NCBI GenBank assembly: GCA_910589415.1
Contig: OU342638.1
Coordinates: 32,461,579-32,525,578, forward strand
From: Malachius bipustulatus
Lineage: Eukaryota; Arthropoda; Insecta; Coleoptera; Melyridae
DNA length: 64,000 nt
Reading direction: 5' to 3'
Below the pieces are notes generated by a model. The model did no database searches. It was not told the origin of the DNA and saw nothing but the letters and a program-made list of their open reading frames with translations. Position numbers and translations under genes: made by a program. This document shows, in pieces, positions 33,651-45,289 of the stretch. Each line of letters starts with the position of its first letter. Position 1 is the stretch's first letter.

Positions 33651-33889
33651 CCATGTATGTTCTTCCTAGTTACTTGAATCAGATGACCTGGGAGCTCTTA
33701 ATCAAAAAAGCGCCCAAAAAAGAACGCTTGGCTTTATTATTTTAACTTCCTCGCACGTAGTCCCTTAGAAAAAAAGGCCATGAATATCACTAACCGATAT
33801 TTCTTCTCTTTTTCCGTGAAATACTACAATAAACGAACAAAAATTGGTTCGCGTTTACATTCCCTGCAGCCTTAGTTCTTCTTTCAGAC

Positions 33890-35390
33890 TATTGCGTGAA
33901 CCAATGGTACCAGCATCATGCACCGCAGTACCTAGGATTCCGGTTCAGTAGCAGGTCACGTGACCATTTCCTCTTTGAAGACCTAAAACAAACGGCCTTA
34001 TTTATATGTTTCCCAAAAATTTCCCAAAAATGCGACTTTTTTTCTCTCAGAATTTTTCTGTAAAACGCATCAATGAAGATTCACGAATTTTTTTTTTGTT
34101 TATTTTTTAAAGAGAAAAATCAATTTGAAGGAAAAGTTCTTATCTATTATAGAAAATTCAACAAGCAACTTTTTTAGAGAAAGTACGAGACCTCGGAAAA
34201 GGCTAGAAAGACACCAAAATAGCTTAAAACAAAAAGATAAAAATAATATTTGAGAGACACAAAAACGAAGAAATCCAAAGATCTCATTAAGAAAGTCTAG
34301 TCAGAAATAAAATTAGAGAAGAGTCCAGGAAAGGCTAGAAAGGCCGATTTAGAAAAGAAAATTAAAAAGCTAATATTTATTTAGCAATACCACGGAAATA
34401 GATTGGAAAAGATCTTAGAGAGTTTAAAAAAGATTTTTAACTAGAAAAAAATTTGAAGGGTTATAGTGTTCTTATGTATTTTAGAAAGTCCTGTAAGGAG
34501 CTATTTTAGAGTAAGTACGAGACCTCATAAACGGCTAGAAGGTCCTAAAAATAGCTGAGAAAAGATAAAGATAATATTTGAAAGACACAAAAAACCGAAG
34601 AAATCCAAAAATCTCTTATCTAGCTAAGAAAGCCTAGTCAGAAACAATGTTAGAGAGGTCGAGAAACCCCAGGAAAAGTTAGAAAGTTCGATGTAGCTAA
34701 GACAATTAAAAATCTAATATTTAGGTAGGAATATCATTAAACTTGATTAGAGAAGGTCATAGAGAGTTTAGAAAAGATTAGAAAGCTAGAAAAAAATTTG
34801 AATGGATATAGAGTTCTTACGTATTTTAGAAAGTACGGCAGGAAACTATTTGATAGAAAGTACGAGACCTCAGAAAAGGCCAACAAATATCACAATGCGA
34901 AAAAAAACGAAGAAATACAAAAAGTTCTTATAAAGTCCGGCAAGGAACTATTTTAGAGAAGGTACGATATCTCAGAAAGGCTAGTAGAAAGTCATCAGAA
35001 CAGTAAGAACGATAATAATTTCAAATTTACGCTACGAAATTACGTTAATGAAGATGATAAAGTCCAGGAAATATCGCTAGGACAGTCTATAGTCAAAAAC
35101 TAACTTAGTTTTTGACCTAATTCCCCCCCCCCCCCCCTCAAAACAAATTAATAAAGTCTTTGCATTTTTGGTTTTTGTTATTTTTTTTTCGAGAGAAAAG
35201 ACAAGACGACAAAAATTTGTTTTGGGCAACATTTAAGCGGCGTTTCATTTTTGGTTTTCCTCTCGAAGGGGCAGCTGTCCCGTAACCCGCCACTGAGACC
35301 AAATAATTGTAACTGCACGTCTCCCCCACCAAGACACGGCGACTGCGATGCACCGTACCACTTTTGTTCAGTCACTTCTTTCATATGTAA
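33890..35390. mobile_element. TIR element, copy B, carrying AGAAAG-type repeats
   Basis: The left arm (about 33893-33965: GCATCATGCACCGCAG ... TCAGTAGCAGGTCACGTGAC) and right arm (about 35270-35385: CACTGAGACC ... GATGCACCGTACCACTTTTG) are imperfect inverted copies of each other. Both align with the arms of the element at 60619-61568. The left arm has an internal deletion. The interior (34090-35105) holds about 2.5 copies of the same repeat unit as 28.2-31.3 kb, in the same orientation. No transposase frame was seen. Confidence 0.6.
34090..35105. repeat. Second block of the 28.2-31.3 kb repeat family
   Basis: It shares 'gtacgagacctc...aaaggctagaaag', 'gaaatccaaaaatctc' and 'gaaagtctagtcagaaa' with the first block. 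It is entirely inside the TIR element. Confidence 0.75.
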
Positions 35391-36690
35391 ATCGTTTACT
35401 GTTAATTTTTGTGTGTGCCAAATTGTGTTCCTTTATCGGTGATGATAATGGTTGGTGCACCGCTTCTGGTTACAAAATTCACAAAATCCATATGATCGAA
35501 GCGAGCGCCTTATGCGATGGTCGGGGAGAGTTACACTAAAAGACGGTTTTCTGAGGAGAAGTCTTGTGGTTTCACCAATAACTGACAATCAAGGCGTCGA
35601 TTGTCAAAAATTTGATTGTTAAAAATAAACTAATATCCATAATCACTGTCTTATGCCTTTAAAAAGAGTCTAAAATTTAACTCCAAAACCTGGACATCCA
35701 CTAGGTATACTCGCTGAAATAAAGTATTCCTAAAAACCCCTGTTACGACTTTAAAGGACCTTTCTACAAAGAACAAAGGACTCCAAAGAGTAAGATAAGA
35801 AAGTTTCAGTCTAGATTCAAGAAAATTAATTTCCACTTCCATAACCATTAACATTTAAAAAGACGATCGTCCTAAAAACAACCGCGCAAAAGTTCAATAT
35901 CTGCGCGATATCGGCCGCTATTGGCGGTTACTGACATTTTAATTGAATCCCTAATATGCCGCAAGAATTCCTTGTTGACAGCCTTTATTAATAATAAACG
36001 AGGCCACAGTGTGAAACGTCGAGGAAAATCAATCAAGGAAAGGAACAAGACACCACATTTGCTTTTGTTAGCAGGTTATTTAATATTATACGGCAAAGCA
36101 GAGCTTGTCAAACTTTCCCTTGATGGATTGCTGTTTCGCAACTTCTGATTCTGACAAGAATGAGAGATAGGTGCATGTGTATGGCGGGAAAATTATTTTT
36201 AAGCCCTTCTTACGGTAATTATAAATAAATTTAACGATGAATCATGCACTCATGTGCGATTAATTCCAAGTCTCCCGGACGTCTGAAAAAAGCTATCGGA
36301 GCACTCTGGAACAGTCTGTCGCTACTCTAGCTAGAGACTACATCGATCTAAAATTATTATTATTACTATTATTATTATTATTACAGGTACAATACCGGTC
36401 GCGTTACAAAGAAAATACAATTTACAAACAAACATGCGAGATCTTATATTATACAGTCGCCCGTTGTATTATTGCTTTGATGGCATTGTTAATTATTCAA
36501 CTCGATATTGCTTTGTCCTTTTGTAAATAATCCTCATTAGAAAGCTTTCAATTGATTTGTTGCTTTTTTTTCATGGACGATGCGATCAAAATTAGGTCTA
36601 CTACAATTATACAATTTTCATCCTTTGTGCTCTTAGCGGTAACAGTAGTTTCCGAGTTCATTTTTATCTTGACAAAAAACACCATGACAT
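35391..36690. other. Spacer with ATT microsatellite
   Basis: (ATT)n with interruptions lies at about 36352-36385. Open frames of up to 75 codons show no domain. Confidence 0.5.
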
Positions 36691-36699
36691 AATATTATA

Positions 36700-38695
36700 A
36701 CCTATAATCGTCCTTCAGGTAGCAGTGAAACGTGATGACACGTGATTATAACGTCATATTTTGGTAGTTATTGGTCGTAGATGTCAGTAACCTATACGTA
36801 ACGTCAAAAACACGTCATTAAAGTGCCTGGAATCTTACTTATAATTGAATCAACCAATAAAAGACGTCAAAAAGACGTTAAGATAACGTGTTTTTAACGT
36901 CATTTTCACGTGAAACTTGGAAAGAAACCGAGGCCAGAGTTAAGCGCTACTTTTACTATTTTTATTGAACAAAACAACATTTTCTTAATATTATTATTAT
37001 TATTATGATTTATTATTATATTTTGTAGAAGTTAAAAGTGCTTTTTTTGTTTTTTGTAAATTTAATGTTCATAAATAAGTGATAATCACTTCCCAAATTA
37101 CGTGGTTTTTGAGTCAAGACGACGTCTTTATTTGGTGGTTTTTACGTCTTTTTCTTAACGTCATTTATAGGTGAAAAAACGACGTGTGGCTTTTTGATTT
37201 GTCACACTTCTTTGTCATTACAACCACTCTCACGGCATTAAATTCATCATTCGGCATCGGAAAAAAAAAGACGTCATATAGACGTTGCTCTCCTACCTGG
37301 CCAATTAGACTTAATATCTCAACACTTGGTTCCCATTAGTCATTAGTATCACGTCCCAAAATACGTGGTATTTTTTAGGTTGATATTAGTTTTCAATTTG
37401 GTAGTTTTTACGTCGTTTTTTGGTCTGATTTTAGGTGAATAAGTGACATATGTGACATTTTCAGCTGTGACATTTATTCGTCATTACCTCATTCTTATGT
37501 CGCTACGTCACTAAATCGTTAGTCGACTCGGTTCCAATTACACAATAGTACCTATTCGCGTTCAAAATTAGGTATTTTTTTAGGCAAAGGAAGTTTTTGA
37601 CGTGATTTTTACGTGAATAGATGACCTGACATTTTGATGTTGGCTGCAATTACTTATCAGTATTCACGTATCAAATTACTTCAAAATTCTAAAAATCAAA
37701 TTAGACTCTGGTCTTTGTTTGGTAGATTTTACGTCGTTTTTGACGTGATTTCTTATTTATCATGACTTTTTGATCTGTGACATTTCTCCATCATTACAAC
37801 CTCATTTTGACGTCACTAAATTCGTTATTCAATATCGAGAATGCTTACAAAATGACGTCAAGTTGACGTACTTTTTAGGTCAAGGTGACGTCTTTTTTGG
37901 TGGCTTTTACGTCGTTTTTTTGACGTGATTTATAGGTGAATAAATTCCCTGTGACTTTTCGAATTGTCACACTTCTTCTTCATTACAATCATCCTCACGG
38001 CATTAAATTCGGCATTCGACATCGTAAAATCAACAAACTGACGTCATGTTGACGTTTCCCTGCTACCTGGATTATTATTTCAACTCTTGAATCCAATTAC
38101 CCATTAGTATTCATGTCATAATTAGGTTTTATGTTTAGGTCAATATTTACATGAAATTTTTATATTTTGGTAGTTTTTGACACGTTTTTTGACCTGATTT
38201 CTGGTGTTTACGTTTACATCTGGTGACATTTCTTCATCACTACTACTTCATTCTTACGTTATTCTAACTAAACTCGTCATTCGACTTGGTTCCAATTGAC
38301 AATAGTATGTTTTGACGTGAATTGATGACGTGTAATGACGTCCCAAATTATGTGTTTTTTATGTTAGAAAACGTCTTTTTTTGGTTGTTTTCACGTCGTT
38401 TTTGACGTCATTTTTTAGTAAACAATTACAACTTTCTGATCTGTCACATTTCTCCATTATTAATTACAACCTCATTCTGACGTCACTAAATCCGTCATTA
38501 GATATCGAAAACACCAACAAAATGACGTCAAATTGACGTTATTCTGCTACCTGAGCAATTAGACTTATTGTCCCAATTATTCATTTTTAGGTATTCACGT
38601 CCCAAATTACGTGCTTTTTAGGTCAAGATGACGTCTTTATTTGGTGGTGTTTATGCCGTTTTGACCTGATTATAAGTGAAAAAATACGTGTGACC
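36700..38695. repeat. ACGTC-rich tandem array, forward orientation
   Basis: Units combine 'ggtagtttttacgtcgttttttgacgtgatttttaggtgaataa', 'catttcttcatcattacaacctcattctgacgtcactaaattcgtcattcgacatcg', and 'tgacgtcaaattgacgtt...ctgctacctgg'. Three unit types alternate: matching types lie about 766 bp apart (37214 and 37980) and 763 bp apart (37484 and 38247), giving a higher-order unit of about 765 bp. The sequence is dense in GACGTC and TGACGTCA palindromes. Confidence 0.85.
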
Positions 38696-41082
38696 GGATG
38701 AAGTGTGAACCGATCCGTATCCTCGACGCCTTTATACTAAAAGTAAGGGCTTATCTGCTTTCATTGGTCGGATGTTTGAGTGCGGTTTATCCGGCTCGAA
38801 GGACCAATGCTTTGTTGCGATCTTATTCATTTTAAGTCATATTGAATTATTTCACTTTAAATGACTAGAGGCGTAAGAAACAATAAAAAAGAGTAGAAAA
38901 CTCGTGTACTTATGAGTTTTTTTCTTGTAAAACGTGATAGATTTTAATTCCAGCTCGATCCAATAAAAATATGAAAGGAAACCGATTTAAACTTGCAAAT
39001 TGAAAATGTTTCAACAAGGTGTCTTAGAAGTTCCATCTTCCACTCTCCCTCTCTCTGAGAGGTTCCAAGCGAAATCGTTACGACAAAGAGAACGAGGAAA
39101 TCAATACCGTCATCTAATAACCAATCCAACACTTTCCTCTTTTCCTGCCGTAAAATAATATCTCTCCAAATACGAACCATCAAGTTTGATACAGTGTAAA
39201 CGAAAAAACACGTTCATTCCGAATTCCGCACGAAGACGCCCGTACACACAATACCTAAGCAATTATTCGCTGAAATGTCGTCCCGACTTGGAAGAGACAG
39301 CTTAATTTCTATGCAAAGGAGCTGTCCCGGAGATTGGCAGTCTCAGAATCACTTCTCAAATGCATGATATCGAAATATTCGACAAGAAAAACGTGCGATC
39401 CGGACGGTTATTCCAATTATTCAACTGCGTCCGGGAAGTATTTTTCAAATTCAGCTTCGAGTTTCCATAAATTAACCATATTTCCTTTACCTGACTGATT
39501 ATCGGTGTAGGGGAGGAGCTTGCTCGAACTTGATCGCCTTAATGTTCCCCAGATAAGCATCTAGATCATATTTCCACCACGATAAATGTTTTTTTTCATA
39601 GATCTATGGATTATGCTGAAATATTACGATACTGCACGAGGGGTACTCATTGAAGACGATCTTGAGCTTCTGCAAGTCTTGGAAAAAAATGGATTAATCA
39701 GTTTGCGCAGAAGTGGTCTTTAGGCACCCTCCTGGTTTACTACCATTTCAATTCATAGGCGAGAAATTACCAAAAAAAGGGTTGTTTTTCAAATAAGGGG
39801 TTCATGCGCACCAATGAGTGCGCAATAAGACAATTTTATCTCGCATTGCTTGATTAAATTTCATTCCTCTGTCTAATTTTAATTATTTCCTCTCACTGTA
39901 ATGAGTACTACATCTTCCAGCCGATCCAGATCTCTCTGTCAACTTAATTCGATCAAATGGAGTAATTCCTACGCACACTTCCATCTAATTCTTTTCGCCC
40001 CTAATTCGCTTTTATAGATAGGAAGCGCCGTGGCAAACTATTCGACCTTTAAAAGGGAAAATGAAGATATACGGCTTCCTTTCAAGTATACACGTTCTCG
40101 TGTCCTGTCGGGAAACTTTACCGGCCGCGTAGTTCTTGTACTTTTGAATATTTAAATTTGTTTTCATGAAATTCTCGTTGAAAAAAGCACTTTCTGCATT
40201 AAAAATAAGCTGGGAATAATAAACCCTCCATAAATCTTTATCAGTTAACGTCTGCAAACGGTAATAATAAAATCGATCTACTTTCTTTTGCATCTAGAAC
40301 AAACTAACTAACAAACTACCTATAACAACACTGTACCTGTCTACATTACGGGGAAAATAATTCATTTCGCTCGATTTACATAAAATACATACCTATACGT
40401 TGTGTTCGCGTTCAATTCGCTCGACAAAGTAAATTATCCCGGTTAAATGCACGAACCGATATGTCAATTTATTTCTGGCATCGAACAACCATTAAATCGG
40501 GAATATTTTATTTCAACCCCCACCCTTTATTTATTCAGCTCTAATCAATTTATGTACATTCAATTTCACTCCATGCAGTCTCGTGACTCTTCGTCTAGTT
40601 ACGGTATGGATCGTTTCATTCCCTCCGCCCTTTCGTTATATTAAAATCTTATCCCGCCGTGAGAAATTAGTATTCCAAACGCGCCGGACGATATATCTCA
40701 TTTACATATCCCCACGTCGAATCACTAATGTGACACGTATTGAGATTAATGTCTCCTTTAATGAAATAGACAACACTCTCCGCGACACCTGAATGTGAAT
40801 TTAACCTTTTGTTGGTAAAATTGCATTCGTTCGCATAGCCAAAGAAATTTCGTCATGTGTAGGAGTGATGGCTCGGTAGCGAGTTCTCTCTCTCCCTCGA
40901 AAGCAAAAGTATGTCAGATAAGTGACCGGCTTTAAAATTTGATTGAAACCATTGAATTCTCGTCTATCTCGTCTTTTGAGGCTCTGGAAGCTTTATTGGT
41001 TGATGTAATCATTAAAATAATTGGGGACATCGGTTTTTTCTGTATAATAGTTTGTTACCGCAGTTTGTATTAAAATAATAAG
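38696..41082. other. Unique DNA between two inverted arrays
   Basis: Open frames of up to 93 codons (such as 40012-40293, minus) have no recognised motif. It would be the loop if the flanking arrays paired. Confidence 0.5.
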
Positions 41083-42855
41083 TCTAATTAACCAGTTAGC
41101 AAAACAGCGTCAATAAGACGTCATTTTTTGGCGTTTTCCGACATCGAATGGCGAATTGAGCAATATGCGATGAATGAGGTGGTAATAACGAAGAAAGCTC
41201 AGTGATAAAAATGGAAGACGTCATTTATTCACTAGAAATCAGGTCAAAAAACGACGTAAGAACTACCAAATTGAAGACCCTGGCCTAAAAAAGAACCTAC
41301 TTGGGGGGCGTGACTACGAGCAACGTCAATAAGATGTCATTTTTTGGTATTCCCCAACATCGAGTGACAAATTTAGCGACGTGAGATGAGATCGTAACAA
41401 CGAAGAAGTCTCGCTAATCAAAATGTCACACGTCGTTTATTCACTTAAAATCAGGTCAAAAAACGACGTAAAAACTACCAAATTGGAGACCCTGACCTAA
41501 AAAAGAACTTAATTGAGAATGTGACTATGAGCAACGTCAATAAGACGTCGTTTTTGGTATTCATCAACATCGAGTGACAAATTTAGTGACGTGAGAATGA
41601 GGTCGCAACAACGAAGAAATCTCACTGACGAAAATGTCACACGTCATTTATTCACTAAAAATGAGGCCAAAAACGACGTAAAAACTACCAAATTGGAGAC
41701 CCTGACCTAAAAAAGAACTTAATTGAGAACGTGACTATGAGCAACGTCAATAAGACGTCATTTTTTGGTATTCCCCAACATCGAGTGACAAATTTAGTGA
41801 CGTGAGAATGAGATCGTAACAACGAAGAAGTATCACTAATGAAAATGCCATACGTCATTTATTCACTTAAAATCAGGTCAAAAAACGACGTAAAAACTAC
41901 CAAATTGAAGACCCTGACCTAAAAAAAACCTAATTTGGGACGTGACTATGAGCAACGTCAATAAGACGTCATTTTTTGGGGTTTTCCGACATCGAATGGC
42001 GAATTGAGCAATATGCGATGAATGAGGTGGTAATAACGAAGAAAGCTCAGTGATAAAAATGGAAGACATCATTTATTCACTAGAAATCAGGTCAAAAAAC
42101 GACGTAAGAACTACCAAATTGAAGACCCTGGCCTAAAAAAGAACCTACTTGGGGGGCGTGACTACGAGCAACGTCAATAAGATGTCATTTTTTGGTATTC
42201 CCCAACATCGAGTGACAAATTTAGCGACGTGAGATGAGATCGTAACAACGAAGAAGTCTCGCTAAACAAAATGTCACACGTCGTTTATTCACTTAAAATC
42301 AGGTCAAAAAACGACGTAAAACTACCAAATAGAAGACCCTGACCTAAAAAAAGCACTCAATTTGGGACGTAACTACAAGCAACGTCAATAAGACGCCATT
42401 TTCTGGTGTTCTCCGACATCGAATGACGAATTTAGTGACGTGAGAATGAGATCGTAACAACGAAGAAGTATCACTAATGAAAATGTCATACGTCATTTAT
42501 TCACTTAAAATCAGGTCAAAAAACGACGTAAAAACTACCAAATTGGAGACCCTGACCTAAAAAAGAACTTAATTGAGAATGTGACTATGAGCAACGTCAA
42601 TAAGACGTCGTTTTTGGTATTCATCAACATCGAGTGACAAATTTAGTGACGTGAGAATGAGGTCGTAACAACGAAGAAATCTCACTGACGAAAATGTCAC
42701 ACGTCATTTATTCACTAAAAATGAGGCCAAAAACGACGTAAAAACTACCAAATTGAAGACCCTGACCTAAAAAAGAACCTAATTTGGGACGTGACTACGA
42801 GCGACGTCATTAAGACGTCAATTTTTAGTTTTCTCCGACATCGAATGTCCAAATT
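41083..42855. repeat. ACGTC-rich tandem array, ~211-bp unit, reverse orientation
   Basis: The CAACGTC anchor recurs at 41321, 41532, 41742, 41953, 42169, 42380 and 42592, a period of 210-216 bp. Unit text such as 'aggtcaaaaaacgacgtaaaaactaccaaatt' is the reverse complement of the 36.7-38.7 kb array. Near-identical units recur at 849 bp (41132 and 41981) and 1060 bp (41532 and 42592), so blocks of units have duplicated. Confidence 0.92.
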
Positions 42856-44120
42856 ATAACCTTCCGAGTTCGCCTGTAACCAAAATTCGATGTCTTATTC
42901 TCCATGTCGTTTTCCTCGCCAGTTTTTGCCTTCACAATATTTTCACTGTCAGATCTGACGCACAAGCGTCACTTTTTCCTATCATCGCAGCAAGAACCAT
43001 TCCTTTTACAACCACAGAATCGAAGAAAGTCAAAACAACGGCAACAAAACAAACGAAAAACATTTTGCATGGTCTGTACTCCTTTGAGAACGCCGAATTG
43101 AAACATACATTAAGAAATCTTCAATTGTCAAGATTTGGAGAAAAATGAGGCGGATGTTTGGTTGCGTGACCAGGGAACGATTCGATTTCCTGCTCCGAGT
43201 GTTGATCAGAGCTTCTGCCCCCTCCTTCCTATTAGGCGAGCTGAGCGGATAGGCAAAGTCCCTGCCTTTTCCGTTATTTTTTTAGCTTATTTGTAAATAT
43301 TTTAAATTCCCATTTTAAAATCATTGTTTGGAACTTTTGAGCTACAAACCACCTGTTTTTACTCGAGAAAAATCCCTTACAAAGTGTTGAGATAAACTCA
43401 GATAGGCGTTGAAATTAATTTATGGTTGCCTTTTATTGGTTAACTGCAGAGGGTCATATTAATAAAAAAAAACTACTTGTGGCAACTTAAAATCTATAAA
43501 ATTTTAAGCTCGACAGAAGAGATTAAAAAAATTACGCCATTCGTATATTATGCAACCTCTCCGCTCAACCAGATCCAATAATATAACCTAGTGAGCTGTT
43601 GTATTTGTACATTGTAGCCATAACAATGTCAGTAGCAGGTCGTAGCAATCCTATAAGCGCTTTTATACCGCAGGATTTTATATCAAATCTGTTTGCATTC
43701 AATATGTAAGCCGCCGTATAAATCCCTCGGTATATCGTAAAAGCTGCACAGATACACAATAAAGCTGCTGCGAGTTTATTTATAAACCAGAGGTGGCTAC
43801 ATTCCGTGAAATTTGTTAAGTAACTGTTACAAAATATTTCTTAATTTTTTATTTCATTTTATATTAATTGAAGAGGAAATGCCATCTAAAATATTAAACT
43901 GACCTCACAAGACTTACCCGGAAGCCTCGTTTGAAAAAGGTTATTGCAATCGAGACAAATTTCCAGCCCTTGATCCGGGGTCTAGTGTCCGTTACTGTGG
44001 ACGTTCCGTCCCTAACCGTGACAGGAAGAACAGTGCCAAAAAATTTTACCTGAGAGTAATAATTGAAGGTTCTAACGCCCTAATATTAACTAAATATTCT
44101 ACGCCCTAACGTTGAATAAA
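42856..44120. other. Spacer, no gene supported
   Basis: Open frames of about 65 codons on either strand have no domain. Confidence 0.5.
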
Positions 44121-44124
44121 TCTC

Positions 44125-44790
44125 AGTCAAACGTCATATTGTGGTGATAAGTAGCAACTGATCAGGAACCTAAAAGTGACGTCAAAAACACGTCTTCTTA
44201 GTGGCAATATCTCACCTACCCAGGTAGCAAGGTGACGTCATAACTACGTCCCTAATTGGTCACTAGCTAGTTATGGCGTGTGTATGACGTGAAAATGACG
44301 GGCAAATGTCACAGCTCAATGAGTCATTTCTAGATGCTTAAAGACGTCATATTAAGCCATCAGAAAGACGTAATTACATTCATTTAAAAGACGTCACTTT
44401 ACCACCAAGAAGATGTCATAGTGTATATCTAAAAGACGTCTTCAAGACGACATATTAATTTAGGAAATAAAAGAAAAATTAATTTTTCTAATAAATTTAA
44501 TTTTCTTAAACATTTTTCATATTTCTGGGGCATACGCAACCACCACAGATCTGATGACTGGCCACTCTAAGTTAAAGAAAACCAATTGGTGACGTCAAAA
44601 AGACGTAATTTTACTTCCATTTTATGACGTTGCCGTAATAAGTAAAGTGATTAGCTCAGTAGTTCTAATTGGGTAGTTCTAAAATACTTCGTTTTAGTAT
44701 GTGACGTCAAAAAGACGTAAAATTGACTTCCATTATAGTATATGACGTCATCTAACGTGTCTATATAACGTCACATACACACGTAAAACT
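44125..44790. repeat. Dispersed ACGTC-family fragments
   Basis: Several 'gtgacgtcaaaaagacgtaattttacttcc' blocks and a CCAGGTAGCAAGGTGACGTC block occur. They share the GACGTC and CAGGTAGCA strings with the arrays at 36.7 and 41.1 kb, but no clean period was found. Confidence 0.55.
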
Positions 44791-44842
44791 TGATACAAGT
44801 ACGAAATTCGGGGAACATTTTTCTGGTCGTAGGGAGTTATAG

Positions 44843-45165
44843 TTTGGTGATATTCTTTTCCCAAACACACGTGGAATCGAGATGGAAACAGGAAAGAAGC
44901 AAAGACTCCCAAAAGGAGAAACTTCAGGCCTGGTAGGAGTTGCACCTTACCCTAATCCATGTAAGCTCAATCGTACAGATGTTCAGCCCAGCAGGGTAGA
45001 TGCAAAAAAGTTGACGGGGAACAAGAGTTGACGGCTCGGTTGACGGTCATAGCCAAAAAGGCTGCTAAAGGTGACACTCGCACCCAGAAGGTCGTCTTCT
45101 TGATGCCTTTCGATGTTGTGAACGACATTTTGGAAGAGTTTCAGCTGGATTGTCATAAACTTTGA
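44843..45165 (+). pseudogene. Coding-like fragment with one frameshift (unidentified)
   Basis: The first frame (44843 to stop at 45029-45031; ATG at 44882) reads as plausible protein: METGKKQRLPKGETSGLVG, then PYPNPCKLNR and RVDAKKLTGNK. Close to that stop, a second frame (open from 44965, stop at 45163-45165) takes over with ELTARLTVIAKKAAKG and VVFLMPFDVVNDILEEF. The hand-over falls at an apparent one-base loss near 45025. The C-terminal part is copied again at 45174-45280. The residue mix looks protein-like rather than random, but I do not recognise the family. It could be a decayed transposon gag, a processed pseudogene or a broken host exon. Confidence 0.4.
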
Positions 45166-45173
45166 CGCTCGAA

Positions 45174-45280
45174 ACCGAAAAGGCTGCTAAGGTGACACCC
45201 CCACCCAGAAGATCGTCCTCTTGATGCCTTTCGAAGTTGTGAACGATATTTTGGAAGAAGTTTCCGCTGAATTGTACTTG
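45174..45280 (+). repeat. Tandem duplicate of the coding-like fragment's 3' part
   Basis: About 121 bp downstream of the first copy, 'aaggctgctaaggtgacac...cacccagaagatcgtc...ttgatgcctttcgaagttgtgaacgatattttggaagaa' repeats the earlier text with substitutions and a one-base loss that breaks the frame. Confidence 0.75.
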
Positions 45281-45289
45281 CAGCTGTCA

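Noticed and set aside
44748..44945. Minus-strand open frame with a hydrophobic start resembling a signal peptide
   Set aside because: It is antisense to the better-supported plus-strand coding-like fragment and has no further domain.
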